Shown here: one piece after another, positions 1 to 7,496 of the stretch
Layout: every line of letters begins with the position of its first letter
Position numbering within the stretch: the first letter of the stretch is position 1
IMG/VR virus record: IMGVR_UViG_3300033148_007360
Location: 1-64,000 of that record
Direction: 5' to 3' (one strand)
Origin: a virus
Length of the DNA stretch: 64,000 nucleotides
The notes under the pieces: generated by a model
What the model was told of the DNA's origin: nothing
The model's database searches: none
The model's input: the letters and a program-made list of their open reading frames with translations, nothing else
Position numbers and translations under genes: made by a program

Positions 1-534
1 CATCCAATACCCACGTGCGGTAGCAGGCGGGAGAATCCTACCCTTAGTTTCAAACGGAGGCGGATAAACATATCCCCAATAAGGAAAAACAGCAACACAA
101 TTCACTCCAAAGCTGCATCCTTCCCCGAAACTACAACCAGCCCCAAATCTGCAACCCGCCCCCAAGCCATCTCGTCCCCCAAAACCACAGCCTACCCCAA
201 AGTTACACCGTTTCCCGAAGTTACAACCAGCCCCGAAGCTGCACCGTTCCCCGAAGCAACAGTCTTCCCCGAAACTACACTCTTCCCAGAAGCTACACCA
301 GTTCCCGAAACTACATCTTTTCCCGAAGTTGCACTCTTCCCCGAAGCTACACTCTTCCCAGAAGCTACACCGGTCCCCGAAACTACATCTTTTCCCGAAG
401 GTGCACCACATCCCAAAATTACACCGTTCCGGGAAACTCTTTATCTCGGAATAATCTGTGAATCCCGGCAACTCCAAGATACCGTATTCGTTGCGCTCTA
501 ACCGCTCAAATTCTTCTTTAGTCATGCGTTTCAT
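1..534 (-). CDS. Cys-rich hexapeptide-repeat protein, C-terminus cut by window edge
   Basis: The ATG is at 534 and the frame stays open to position 1, giving 178 codons in the window. After an N-terminus nearly identical to the next gene upstream, I count 18 consecutive six-residue units of the form C-S/N-F-G-x-x, a few degenerate (one reads DGLGAG), followed by a conserved segment containing FPYWGYVYPPPFE. Regular six-residue spacing with inward Phe and Cys suggests a beta-solenoid; that is inference, and the function is unknown. The start codon overlaps the stop of the upstream paralog (TAATG), so the two are probably translationally coupled. Confidence 0.8.
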   Translation of the reverse strand, partial: MKRMTKEEFERLERNEYGILELPGFTDYSEIKSFPERCNFGMWCTFGKRCSFGDRCSFWEECSFGEECNFGKRCSFGNWCSFWEECSFGEDCCFGERCSFGAGCNFGKRCNFGVGCGFGGRDGLGAGCRFGAGCSFGEGCSFGVNCVAVFPYWGYVYPPPFETKGRILPPATARGYWM

Positions 535-1106
535 TATACCAAGCCTCCTTGCTCTTTCCACGATTCCAGAATCCGCTTTTCACATTCCGTCCAATTCCCC
601 TCGCTTAAAATCTTGTCTAGTAACGGAACCAACTCTCTTGCTATTGCATCATAGCAGCCTTTTTCGATAGACTTCAGACCCCAGGGGGCCAACTTTTCCA
701 TCCAATACCCACGTGCGGTAGCAGGCGGGAGAATCCTACCTTCAGTTTCAAACGGAGGCGGATAAACATATCCCCAATAAGGAAAAACAGCAACACAATT
801 CACTCCAAAGCTACACCAGCCCCCGAAGCTACACCATTTCCTAAAGTTACATCGTTCCCCGAAGCTGCACCGTTCCCCAAAACTGCACCATTCCCCGAAG
901 CTACACTCTTCCCCGAAGCTGCAACTATCTCCAAAGCTGCACCGTCCCCCGAAACTACACTCTTCCCCGAAACTACACTTTTCCCCAAAACTGCACCGTT
1001 CAGGGAAACTCGTAATCTCGGAATAATCTGTGAATCCCGGCAACTCTAAAACACCAAATTCGTTGCGCTCTAACCGCTCAAATTCTCCTTTAGTCATGCG
1101 TTTCAT
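534..1106 (-). CDS. Cys-rich hexapeptide-repeat protein, complete paralog
   Basis: 190 residues. Residues 1-37 are an acidic/basic head (MKRMTKGEFERLERNEFG start), residues 38-103 are 11 hexapeptides (CSFGEK, CSFGEE, CSFGGR and similar), and residues 104-190 are a tail shared with the downstream copy. The downstream copy has seven more repeat units, exactly 126 nt, which accounts for the offset between the shared tail sequences (698 nt) versus the start codons (572 nt). The repeat resembles pentapeptide-type solenoids but has period six. Role unknown; possibly a structural or DNA-mimicking fold. Confidence 0.8.
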   Translation of the reverse strand: MKRMTKGEFERLERNEFGVLELPGFTDYSEITSFPERCSFGEKCSFGEECSFGGRCSFGDSCSFGEECSFGEWCSFGERCSFGERCNFRKWCSFGGWCSFGVNCVAVFPYWGYVYPPPFETEGRILPPATARGYWMEKLAPWGLKSIEKGCYDAIARELVPLLDKILSEGNWTECEKRILESWKEQGGLV

Positions 1107-1132
1107 TGGACGGCCCTCAACTTTCGTTAAGA

Positions 1133-1201
1133 CTAAGGGGCCATTTCAAGCCCGTTCTTGTAAGCTTTCCGCCAAACTTCCAGCTTCTTTTCTTTTTTCA
1201 T
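1133..1201 (-). CDS. 22-residue ORF, truncated duplicate of the 1634-1870 gene
   Basis: This short frame begins with a strong Shine-Dalgarno (GGAGAGGAGAGG) and reads KKLEVWRKAYKNG before a stop. The gene at 1634-1870 starts with the same LEVWRKAYK core and continues for 78 residues. The short copy therefore looks like a leftover 5' fragment of a duplication, with its ribosome-binding site intact. It may still be translated as a microprotein. Confidence 0.4.
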   Translation of the reverse strand: MKKEKKLEVWRKAYKNGLEMAP

Positions 1202-1226
1202 TTTTCCTCTCCTCTCCTTTCCTTTT

Positions 1227-1559
1227 TTATCCATTCCTGTTACAGGAGTCTGGGCCCTCATCGCCATCTTTTTCATTGATTGCAAACTTATAGAATGATT
1301 CGCGTTTCCCTTCCCACTTCCACGGCTCCATCTCATTGAAGGAAACGTCATAAAGTTCTTGCCCTTTTGTTTCCCAATTACATTTGGTGCACCAGACGAC
1401 AATTGGCGTCGTCCAGAAATCATGGGTTGTATCTGAATCTTCTTCAGCTTCATCAAATTCAAGAATGTAATCAAAGCACCCAATTTCCTCGCACTGGGGG
1501 CATACTACTGATTTCAAAAACCTATTGAAATCATCTTGCGTTTCAAGAAAAAATTCCAT
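1227..1559 (-). CDS. Small zinc-ribbon protein
   Basis: 110 residues. The start at 1559 is chosen because GGAAAGGAGAGG sits just before it. Two Cys pairs (CPQC near residue 20 and CTKC near residue 58) plus an isolated Cys are consistent with one zinc ribbon. The rest is acidic and aromatic. No family recognised. It lies between a 78-residue protein and a truncated remnant ORF in an operon of small accessory genes. Confidence 0.6.
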   Translation of the reverse strand: MEFFLETQDDFNRFLKSVVCPQCEEIGCFDYILEFDEAEEDSDTTHDFWTTPIVVWCTKCNWETKGQELYDVSFNEMEPWKWEGKRESFYKFAINEKDGDEGPDSCNRNG

Positions 1560-1582
1560 TTTTCCTCTCCTTTCCTTTTTTT

Positions 1583-1615
1583 GCTCCAAAAGGGGAGAAT
1601 CGAACTCCCCGGAGC
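1583..1615 (-). other. tRNA 3'-end-like hairpin
   Basis: Read on the minus strand, this has outer arms GCTCC/GGAGC enclosing GGGGAG-TTCGATT-CTCCCC, which is a good match to a tRNA T-arm with its TTCGATT loop, followed by TTTTGGAGCA. No D-arm or anticodon arm is present upstream, because that sequence is the end of the 1634-1870 gene. It may be a tRNA fossil, an RNA-processing hairpin or a coincidence. Confidence 0.35.
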
Positions 1616-1633
1616 GCGCCAGCGGCGGGCGGA

Positions 1634-1870
1634 TTAGTCATCCTCAAATGGCCACCGGAACCCAGTTTCCTCTTCAGCCATTCTCCGGGCCTGTGCGGTT
1701 AACATGCAGTGCGTTCCATGTTCTCGCGTTCCCGGAACCTTATAGGCTTTTTCCTGCCGCCGGGTATCGCCCGAAGTGAGCCGACATTCCCGCTCAAACC
1801 GAGGTATTCCCAATACCCGTCTAGCCTTCTTGTAAGCTTTCCGCCAAACTTCCAACTTTTCCTTTGTCAT
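1634..1870 (-). CDS. Small basic protein of unknown function
   Basis: 78 residues, start at 1870 with GGAGG nine bases upstream; other in-frame starts upstream lack a good ribosome-binding site. Begins with the charged LEVWRKAYKKARR helix-like segment and ends acidic (PFEDD). The first 10-12 residues recur in a truncated ORF at 1133-1201. First gene after a sigma-70 promoter. No known family recognised. Confidence 0.6.
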   Translation of the reverse strand: MTKEKLEVWRKAYKKARRVLGIPRFERECRLTSGDTRRQEKAYKVPGTREHGTHCMLTAQARRMAEEETGFRWPFEDD

Positions 1871-1934
1871 TGTTTCATGCCTCCTTTCCTCTAACTGGTT
1901 TTTTACAACCTCTCTATATGTCTCCATCCTTCAT

Positions 1935-1962
1935 ATCATAGCACACTTTTCATAGTTGTCAA
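1935..1962 (-). promoter_or_regulatory. Sigma-70-type promoter
   Basis: TTGACA at 1962-1957 and TATGAT at 1940-1935 with a 16-base spacer on the minus strand. It lies directly upstream of the 1634-1870 gene; its -35 box overlaps the last codons of the preceding regulator gene. Confidence 0.75.
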
Positions 1963-2453
1963 GGGGTTGCACTAACTTTTTTCGATTTTCCACCCCGCAT
2001 GTACTTCGGCACCCCATGCCTGCTGCGTATCTGGCGAACTCGCTCCCGCGACAATCCGACTACACGCCCAATCTCGGCATCAGGCATTCTTCCCAAGTTA
2101 TCCATCATGAACTTTCTAGCCGATTCCGACAACTTTGAACCTGTACCCTCTGCACAACCGCGTAAACCCCTTATCCCCAACTTACACCTGAGTCTCTGAA
2201 CTGTTCTTCTAGACTTGCCAAACATCGCGGAAACTTCCTGATCCATATCACAGACCGAAACCCCTCCCTCGTACATCTCTAATATCATCTTTTCAAGATA
2301 CAGATTCTTGTTTGGCCGTAACCCTCTGCGGCGTCGCTCTTCAGTCACCCACGCACCGCTTACACCACACACTCTAGCCAAGTCGGAATTAGACATGGCA
2401 ATCAAGTCTTCATCGGTTAGACGTTTCAGTGCCTCTCTCTTTACCTTCGCCAT
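1959..2453 (-). CDS. Multi-HTH DNA-binding protein
   Basis: 164 residues, strongly basic. Three segments look like helix-turn-helix units: around residues 22-42 (LARVCGVSGAWV), 60-88 (a central region ending in RRTVQRLRCKLG) and 120-146 (AEIGRVVGLSRERVRQIRSR). The last closely resembles sigma-70 region 4 in style. Likely a phage transcription regulator or DNA-binding accessory factor; target unknown. It ends inside the promoter that drives the next operon. Confidence 0.6.
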   Translation of the reverse strand: MAKVKREALKRLTDEDLIAMSNSDLARVCGVSGAWVTEERRRRGLRPNKNLYLEKMILEMYEGGVSVCDMDQEVSAMFGKSRRTVQRLRCKLGIRGLRGCAEGTGSKLSESARKFMMDNLGRMPDAEIGRVVGLSRERVRQIRSRHGVPKYMRGGKSKKVSATP

Positions 2454-2498
2454 AAAATCACCTCACTCCCGTCTTTTCCTGTTCTTCTTGTGATTCAA

Positions 2499-2789
2499 TT
2501 ACACATTAAGCCATTTCTTCATTCTTCTGAGATGCATACGGACATTTGCTGTATCGGAATGCCGTTTAGCGTTGCTGTGATATTCTGACTTTGCTATATT
2601 GCAACAAAATAAATACGAGGGGGAACGAAGTAAACCTAAATGTTTAGAGTATTCAAAGCAAATGCACTCATCACAATTACCGTTTGCCTCTAAGCAAAGT
2701 TCACATTTATCAGCATCAGTGAAATATTCATCTTGCTTAAGGCACCGGTCAATGGCGCATAACCACCTTTGTTTTTCTTTCTTATTCAC
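2499..2789 (-). CDS. Small Cys-rich protein
   Basis: 96 residues with Cys clustered as CELC, CDEC and CICF in the middle and CC near residue 63, suggesting metal binding. Basic ends. No family recognised. It is flanked by other short Cys-rich genes. Confidence 0.55.
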   Translation of the reverse strand: MNKKEKQRWLCAIDRCLKQDEYFTDADKCELCLEANGNCDECICFEYSKHLGLLRSPSYLFCCNIAKSEYHSNAKRHSDTANVRMHLRRMKKWLNV

Positions 2790-2820
2790 CCTCTACCTCC
2801 TTTGATACTTTTCAGATACA

Positions 2821-3012
2821 TCAATCCCTCCCACGCTCTCTAACGAATTTCTCCCTAATCTTGCTCAAGTGGTCAAAATAGCCACACTTAGGACACATCA
2901 CATTCCACCTTGATGCTTTGTGCTCAAAACGACAACCGCATTGGCATATTAATATCAGAACGTTCACACGTTCAGTCCAATACGCGTCAAGGATTTTTAT
3001 CCCGTCCGTCAC
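2821..3012 (-). CDS. Small zinc-ribbon protein
   Basis: 63 residues starting at a GTG (3012) five bases after AAGGAGG. Knuckles CQCGC and CPKCG about 15 residues apart make a minimal zinc ribbon. The GTG overlaps the stop of the 30-residue ORF upstream (GTGA), indicating coupling. No specific function recognised. Confidence 0.6.
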   Translation of the reverse strand: MTDGIKILDAYWTERVNVLILICQCGCRFEHKASRWNVMCPKCGYFDHLSKIREKFVRERGRD

Positions 3013-3101
3013 TCATTCCTCCTTCCATTTTTCCTCTTGAAGAATTCAACGAATTTTCCGCGAACCCCGTGGCGATTACTCGCCTTCCGCTTAGTTAGCA
3101 T
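3009..3101 (-). CDS. 30-residue basic ORF
   Basis: This fills the gap between two genes. ATG at 3101 follows GGAGGGGG at the end of the zincin-like gene, and the frame ends in a TGA overlapping the next gene's GTG. The product is very basic (about a third Lys/Arg) and would suit nucleic-acid binding. Tight fit and ribosome-binding site are the only support. Confidence 0.4.
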   Translation of the reverse strand: MLTKRKASNRHGVRGKFVEFFKRKNGRRNE

Positions 3102-3103
3102 CA

Positions 3104-3439
3104 TCATTCATCCCCCTCCTCTATCATCAACAACCCAGCATCCCGCATGGCCGCATAAAATTCAAGGCACACTGCACTAAAAGTATCATGCGAAAACGTA
3201 ACCTGCCCATCATCTTCAAGGATGGAGTGGTGATGCCGCAGTATAATTTCCAGAACTTCATGAATAAGAAACATGACTTTCCGCTCTGAATCCAAATTCT
3301 TATCAATCCAAATCTCGTTCCTCTTCAAGTGATAAGCACCCCCGGCAGCCTCGTAGCCGTTCAATTCATCATTCCAGGGACAGCCGTCAGACGCAATAAC
3401 ACGAAACCTTCGACCTAATATGTTAACACAATCAACCAT
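3104..3439 (-). CDS. Zincin-like small protein
   Basis: 111 residues, start at 3439 placed one base after the endolysin stop, with AAGGTG upstream. It contains LIHEVLEIILRHH around residue 70, an HExxE motif like those in many phage zincin-fold proteins related to ImmA/IrrE. The second canonical His is Glu, so peptidase activity is not assured. The C-terminus is acidic. Confidence 0.55.
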   Translation of the reverse strand: MVDCVNILGRRFRVIASDGCPWNDELNGYEAAGGAYHLKRNEIWIDKNLDSERKVMFLIHEVLEIILRHHHSILEDDGQVTFSHDTFSAVCLEFYAAMRDAGLLMIEEGDE

Positions 3440-3440
3440 T

Positions 3441-4343
3441 TCACCTTGTTGAAGAATCCCCGCTCTCCCTCCTGACAACATACTCATAAAGAACCTCTGG
3501 CAGTTCATAATCATCATCCTCCAGAGGGAATGGGTTGATAAATCCCTCGATACTCCCGGAAATAAGAGTATCATCCTGAGACCACACATCCCTGACTCCA
3601 AACCTCAACCTATGACCTTCATTCCCAGCGAAAGTATTCACAGAACGGAGTTTGCCCCTCGCAAGAACATCTTCCTCCCAAATAGACGGGATGGCAATAC
3701 ATGCTATATGCCCCAAACGCAAGTAATTTCCCCGACTACCCTTGTACTGCCAAAGGATCGCATTCCCAGGAAAAAACGCCTCACTGGACAACGTATCAAC
3801 CGGATAAAAGTATCCACGCCCCAGCGCCCATTGAAATACATCCCATGTACTCCCCCGTTGATGAAGCCCCTGCAAATCCACACCTGCTTGCTGCCAAACC
3901 TTCGTCAAACAAAAAGCACACCATGGAGCACCCCTCCACCCACCAAACCATGGTATACCATCCCCCCAATTCGACCCAATCGGGATTTCCCTGATATTTT
4001 GAGAATGCAATTGAACAAATATCTCAAGAGTCCGTCTCCGCCTTGCCGGAAGATTCGGCAATATCTTATCGGAAAGAACCGACTCCGTAGGAAGGTATTG
4101 CCTCTCGGTCGGGTGATTTAACGCCCACCAAGTCTCCGGCCCCACGATACCGTCCACAGCCAAATACCCCCCATCCCTGCCTATGTACCGAGTCTGTGCG
4201 GTCTCTACAGCAGCTTTTGTGAGATCACCATAGTAACCCGTAATAGGGCCTGTATAAACCCCAAGCGCGTGCAGGCGCTTTTGGATGTCTTTGACCCCCT
4301 GCCCTCTGGCACCCGGTTCCAGTATTGATACCCCATCACTCAT
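3441..4343 (-). CDS. Endolysin: peptidoglycan-binding domain plus CHAP-like amidase/peptidase
   Basis: 300 residues. Residues 10-78 match a PG_binding_1 repeat domain (GVKDIQKRLHALGVY, then DGIVGPETWWAL). Residues about 120-250 look like a CHAP/NlpC-type Cys hydrolase with candidate nucleophile Cys142 (APWCAFC) and His212 (LGHIACIAI). It would cleave host peptidoglycan at the end of infection after holin action. It is far from the membrane/lysis cluster at 14.5-16.3 kb. No signal peptide. Confidence 0.8.
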   Translation of the reverse strand: MSDGVSILEPGARGQGVKDIQKRLHALGVYTGPITGYYGDLTKAAVETAQTRYIGRDGGYLAVDGIVGPETWWALNHPTERQYLPTESVLSDKILPNLPARRRRTLEIFVQLHSQNIREIPIGSNWGDGIPWFGGWRGAPWCAFCLTKVWQQAGVDLQGLHQRGSTWDVFQWALGRGYFYPVDTLSSEAFFPGNAILWQYKGSRGNYLRLGHIACIAIPSIWEEDVLARGKLRSVNTFAGNEGHRLRFGVRDVWSQDDTLISGSIEGFINPFPLEDDDYELPEVLYEYVVRRESGDSSTR

Positions 4344-4545
4344 AAACTACCTCTCCTGCATCCCGCTGACGGTATAACTGCCGATTGTACGCCCTCAAAT
4401 ACTCGACAAAGCGTGGGAAATCCAACTTGGTTTCACAGGACATGTACTCGATGCAATAGTGTTTATCCCGGCACCTATCACACCTTCCTGTCTCCTCTAA
4501 CTCCCTGCGGCTCCGACCGCAAGGAAACCGCTCCGTACCATCCAT
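4336..4545 (-). CDS. Small Cys-rich protein
   Basis: 69 residues with Cys at 9, 22, 25, 31 and 37 (CDRCRDKHYC core), probably metal-binding. It is the first gene after a sigma-70 promoter and overlaps the endolysin start by eight bases, so it may couple endolysin translation. No family recognised. Confidence 0.55.
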   Translation of the reverse strand: MDGTERFPCGRSRRELEETGRCDRCRDKHYCIEYMSCETKLDFPRFVEYLRAYNRQLYRQRDAGEVVYE

Positions 4546-4581
4546 CCTGCATCCTCCCTTCTATCTACTACAGTTACTACT

Positions 4582-4610
4582 AATTTAACATAAAAATTCT
4601 CCTATGTCAA
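4582..4610 (-). promoter_or_regulatory. Sigma-70-type promoter
   Basis: TTGACA at 4610-4605, 17-base spacer, TAAATT at 4587-4582. It would transcribe the Cys-rich gene, endolysin and zincin-like gene. Confidence 0.75.
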
Positions 4611-4626
4611 CCCCCAAATGAAAAAA

Positions 4627-5202
4627 TTAGATACCGGAACCAGACGCTCCCCTTGCATTCACAGAATCAACATGCCCATATTCCACCAACAAACAGTAGC
4701 CCATCAAGCAGTAATTCACTATATCAATGATTCTCTCCTCCACCGTCTCCGAATGCAAGTTCCTCTCACTAAACCAGAAACTCAGCGCCCTCCACTGCTT
4801 ACATAGAAAAATATACAGCACGTCAAACTGGTCTACACCACGAGTAGCTAATGAAGCTTCTATCTCCTTGAAAGCCAATAGAGTATCCTCATCTACAGAG
4901 TAGTCCCTCCCCTTTCGGGTTAGGATTGGAATACACCTCCGCGTAAAAAACCCATGAACTAGAGACAACGCATCCTCTGTATCCTCCACCGGTGATATAT
5001 GCCCGACAGCAACCAGCCCTAAATACAATTCAAAAACTCTAGTTAGAAAATCACCTATAACATCCCGCATACTTCCAATGGCTTTCACCCTGAAACCACC
5101 TATAGTGCCACGAAAATCCGTCACGTGGTACCCCCGAAAATTCTCCAGAACTTGATCGTGCATCAAATCCCACATCAATCTTTTTGCAGTATCAATATCC
5201 AT
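4627..5202 (-). CDS. Unknown protein with a MazG/DUF1599-like C-terminal helix
   Basis: 191 residues, start at 5202 after TGGGGGT. The C-terminal stretch ERIIDIVNYCLMGYCLL resembles the end of phage nucleotide-modification-associated (DUF1599) proteins, but the rest does not give a clear match, so this is tentative. Mostly helical by composition. It is the gene directly behind leader element A. Confidence 0.5.
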   Translation of the reverse strand: MDIDTAKRLMWDLMHDQVLENFRGYHVTDFRGTIGGFRVKAIGSMRDVIGDFLTRVFELYLGLVAVGHISPVEDTEDALSLVHGFFTRRCIPILTRKGRDYSVDEDTLLAFKEIEASLATRGVDQFDVLYIFLCKQWRALSFWFSERNLHSETVEERIIDIVNYCLMGYCLLVEYGHVDSVNARGASGSGI

Positions 5203-5220
5203 CAAAAATACCCCCAGAAC

Positions 5221-5312
5221 GTTCATATTTCAATTCTAAGGCGTTTTTTATTTTTTAAGGGGGTAGACCCCTTAGAAACCCCTCTGAAGCCACACACGGC
5301 GAATATGGGCTT
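5221..5312 (-). repeat. Structured leader element, copy A
   Basis: One of five related intergenic elements. The gene-proximal arm on the plus strand reads CATATTTCAATTCTAAGGCG followed by T6, then hairpin AAGGGGG-TAG-ACCCCTT at 5257-5273, then a degenerate inverted arm ending GAATATGGGCTT. The distal end touches the stop codon of the 5311-5823 gene; the proximal end is about 20 bases before the 5202 start. Confidence 0.75.
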
Positions 5313-5823
5313 AGTGGATAGTATCATTACCTCTACCAAGAAACCCCCCACGCAAAAAAGCCCCCACATGACATTCATCATCATCATCATCGCCCTCAAG
5401 ACCCGAAACTATCCCATGAAGAATCGCCCTTACGATCTCCTCACCGGTCACCCTCACCTTACCAGAAATCGGCGCAACCTCGCACGCTTTGGCAACTGCA
5501 AGGTACGTAAGAACAATTAAAATCCACGCATCCTTCTTATCTTCAAGTTCCAGATTCCCCCCACCCCTCATCCTCTCCATAATCCCAACCCATAAGCAAT
5601 TATCTGCACCCTTGCAATCACTGCAATTCCCTTCACACGGATTACAGGCAGCCTGCCGCGCTACGAAATCAATAACTTCACCATCCCTCTGTATAACCTC
5701 TGGAGGAACTATCCGACGTATCTCCGCAATATTCTTCGCCACAAGCCCCTCCAAACAATACATTATTACACCTGCCGCACCAATGACAGAGATATCTCTA
5801 TATAACTTTTTCTCACCTTCCAT
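5311..5823 (-). CDS. Unknown protein with Cys cluster and acidic run
   Basis: About 170 residues; the start is uncertain (ATG 5823 or TTG 5835, both near AAGGGGG). A C-x2-C-x3-C-x2-C cluster (CNPCEGNCSDC) near residue 60 suggests metal binding, and a hydrophobic segment (AWILIVLTYLAVA) follows around residue 100. Near the C-terminus is a run of five Asp. No family recognised. It follows a strong terminator, so its own promoter is unclear. Confidence 0.5.
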   Translation of the reverse strand: MEGEKKLYRDISVIGAAGVIMYCLEGLVAKNIAEIRRIVPPEVIQRDGEVIDFVARQAACNPCEGNCSDCKGADNCLWVGIMERMRGGGNLELEDKKDAWILIVLTYLAVAKACEVAPISGKVRVTGEEIVRAILHGIVSGLEGDDDDDECHVGAFLRGGFLGRGNDTIH

Positions 5824-5842
5824 CACCTTGCTCAACCCCCTT

Positions 5843-5907
5843 CTTAAAAAATCGCTGAGGGTGTCGGCACCACTAAAATCCCCTCTCGCATCCCAACACC
5901 CTCAGCG
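5843..5907 (-). terminator. Intrinsic terminator
   Basis: A perfect 12-bp inverted repeat (CGCTGAGGGTGT at 5853-5864 with ACACCCTCAGCG at 5896-5907) is followed on the minus strand by ATTTTTTAAG. It lies just after the DUF932-like gene. Confidence 0.85.
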
Positions 5908-5918
5908 GGAGCAAGAAC

Positions 5919-6893
5919 CTAAGCAGCCAACCTCTGACCCTGCACCAAGATATTGCCAGCAAAGTTGTCAATCAGATGCCGTCGCTCCGGGGACTCCTTT
6001 TGAGACTCCCTGGTCAACCGGTCAACAAAGTCGTAAACGGACGGAGATCCCATGTCACCTTCCAGCCCCGACCTCAATTCTTCCACATACCCCTTACCCA
6101 GTTCATGCTGAGCACGCACCCACAGATTCTCATCCACACCTCGATTGGATGCTTGGATAACTGCATTTTGCAATGACTCTGCGGCGCTCGGGAGTTGTGC
6201 AGCCACTTCCGAAGTACGGAGCCGGAGGTCATTAACGAGAGCATATGGCGATCCCCTGTGACCCACATGCTTCCTCTTCATCCCGAATGAAGCCACAGTA
6301 ACTGTAGCCCCATTCGTGCAGACCTCTCGAAAAAGACCGATGGCAAGAAGCACCGACGCCTTACCGACCTCGGAATTGATCGCCGTAAAGCCAACATAAT
6401 GAGGGTCGGATGGCCCCTCCACCTCAAACTTCGGGAAGTGCCCCTTCAACAAAAGCAGGTCTTCGCTGAGAGAAGCCTGGTCAAAAACCAGCCCCAAACT
6501 CTCAACAGCAGTGAACAGTTGCGGAACGAAGTCGGCGTTATTGTACACGGCATACCTGTCCGACAACACCGCTCGGATAGTTCTCACATCATCCCGCAGC
6601 CGGAACAGGGCCGACTTGTCCTCCTTCTGAATCCTTCCCAACCAATAATCCACATTCTGGTGGAGAAGATGAGGAGGACACCTCTTTGCGTAGTTCGTCG
6701 GGATCCCCAGCTTACCAAAAAACTGCTGGGCACCGGTTTCAGTAAGGGAATACCTCTCCCCCGAGAGATTTACTTGAAGACTCCCCCCGGATTCCGAGGG
6801 GGGAACAACCTCAACTTCCTTCCACGGAACAAGTTCGTCCCGCTTTCCCTTGTCATCTTCCTCAATCCTTTCTAAAATCTCCTGTCTTTCCAT
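5919..6893 (-). CDS. DUF932-like phage/plasmid protein
   Basis: 324 residues with start 6893 set by AAAGGAGAGAGGT. The region RYAVYNNADFVPQLFTAV and a later EVCTNGATV segment match the layout of DUF932 proteins common on phages and plasmids; their molecular role is not established. A single-gene transcription unit: a consensus promoter lies 50 bases upstream and an intrinsic terminator immediately downstream. Confidence 0.65.
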   Translation of the reverse strand: MERQEILERIEEDDKGKRDELVPWKEVEVVPPSESGGSLQVNLSGERYSLTETGAQQFFGKLGIPTNYAKRCPPHLLHQNVDYWLGRIQKEDKSALFRLRDDVRTIRAVLSDRYAVYNNADFVPQLFTAVESLGLVFDQASLSEDLLLLKGHFPKFEVEGPSDPHYVGFTAINSEVGKASVLLAIGLFREVCTNGATVTVASFGMKRKHVGHRGSPYALVNDLRLRTSEVAAQLPSAAESLQNAVIQASNRGVDENLWVRAQHELGKGYVEELRSGLEGDMGSPSVYDFVDRLTRESQKESPERRHLIDNFAGNILVQGQRLAA

Positions 6894-6940
6894 ACCTCTC
6901 TCCTTTCGGTTATGAATTAGTTGGCCCTCATTACGGTAAT

Positions 6941-6969
6941 AAAATACCACATAATTCTCGCCCTGTCAA
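6941..6969 (-). promoter_or_regulatory. Sigma-70-type promoter
   Basis: TTGACA at 6969-6964, 17-base spacer, TATTTT at 6946-6941. Drives the DUF932-like gene. Confidence 0.8.
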
Positions 6970-6987
6970 TAGGGTAGAGAATTTTCT

Positions 6988-7476
6988 TTACTGGCACCGC
7001 ATCCTCTCCAACTGAAACTTGACTGAAACCGCAGACTTACCGGAAGAAACAATTTGAGGCTTTACATAATATTTGGACAGGGTTTTCCCCAGCGCCTCCG
7101 AAACCGCCTCCCCGTAATCCATTCCTGCCGCCAGAGCACAGCTCATCTCTGCCTTTACGTCCCCATTAAAACCCAACGGTAGGGCCACCGTAATCGTGTC
7201 TCCGAGAGGATAATTGAAACCATTACCAATAAACTTGTATTTCCTTTTCGGCCCTGACCGGAAATTACCACGCTCATCAGATTCCGGTACTACAAGACCA
7301 CGCCTTATCAAGCCTGTAATGACAGAATACTTCCGTGGATTCGGATGATGCCCCGGAACTTTCTGCTCAATAATTCTCCCAACGTGCCTCGCAGTAAATA
7401 CTTCACCCTGTTTCAAACTTTCTACTACAGCAGATAAGCACTGTCTATGTACTTCATTTTTTCGCTTGGACACCAT
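6988..7476 (-). CDS. Winged-helix-like protein
   Basis: 162 residues, start 7476 after GGGAGG. Residues 1-65 resemble a winged helix (FTARHVGRII, then YSVITGLIRRGLV), the following region a basic wing (GPKRKYKF). The C-terminal half is unassigned. Possible regulator closing the glycan operon. Confidence 0.5.
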   Translation of the reverse strand: MVSKRKNEVHRQCLSAVVESLKQGEVFTARHVGRIIEQKVPGHHPNPRKYSVITGLIRRGLVVPESDERGNFRSGPKRKYKFIGNGFNYPLGDTITVALPLGFNGDVKAEMSCALAAGMDYGEAVSEALGKTLSKYYVKPQIVSSGKSAVSVKFQLERMRCQ

Positions 7477-7496
7477 TCCCACACCTCCCGTAGGGA

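Noticed and set aside
190-1000. Short regularly spaced repeats resembling a CRISPR array
   Set aside because: The 18-nt period is in frame and encodes hexapeptides in two protein genes; there are no unique spacers between identical repeats.
1133-1483. Alternative 116-residue minus-strand frame
   Set aside because: It overlaps the better supported zinc-ribbon gene in another frame; only its last 22 codons, with their own ribosome-binding site, look meaningful.
1583-1660. Complete tRNA gene
   Set aside because: Only a T-arm-like and acceptor-like part is present; no D-arm or anticodon arm, and the upstream half is coding.
5221-5312. Leader element read as an ordinary bidirectional terminator
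   Set aside because: The GC hairpin is preceded by T and followed by A runs in the wrong polarity for either strand; only copy D carries a clear separate terminator.
5365-5390. CAT/ATC trinucleotide repeats here and at about 42765-42782
   Set aside because: They encode short Asp runs in two unrelated genes; probably simple codon repetition.
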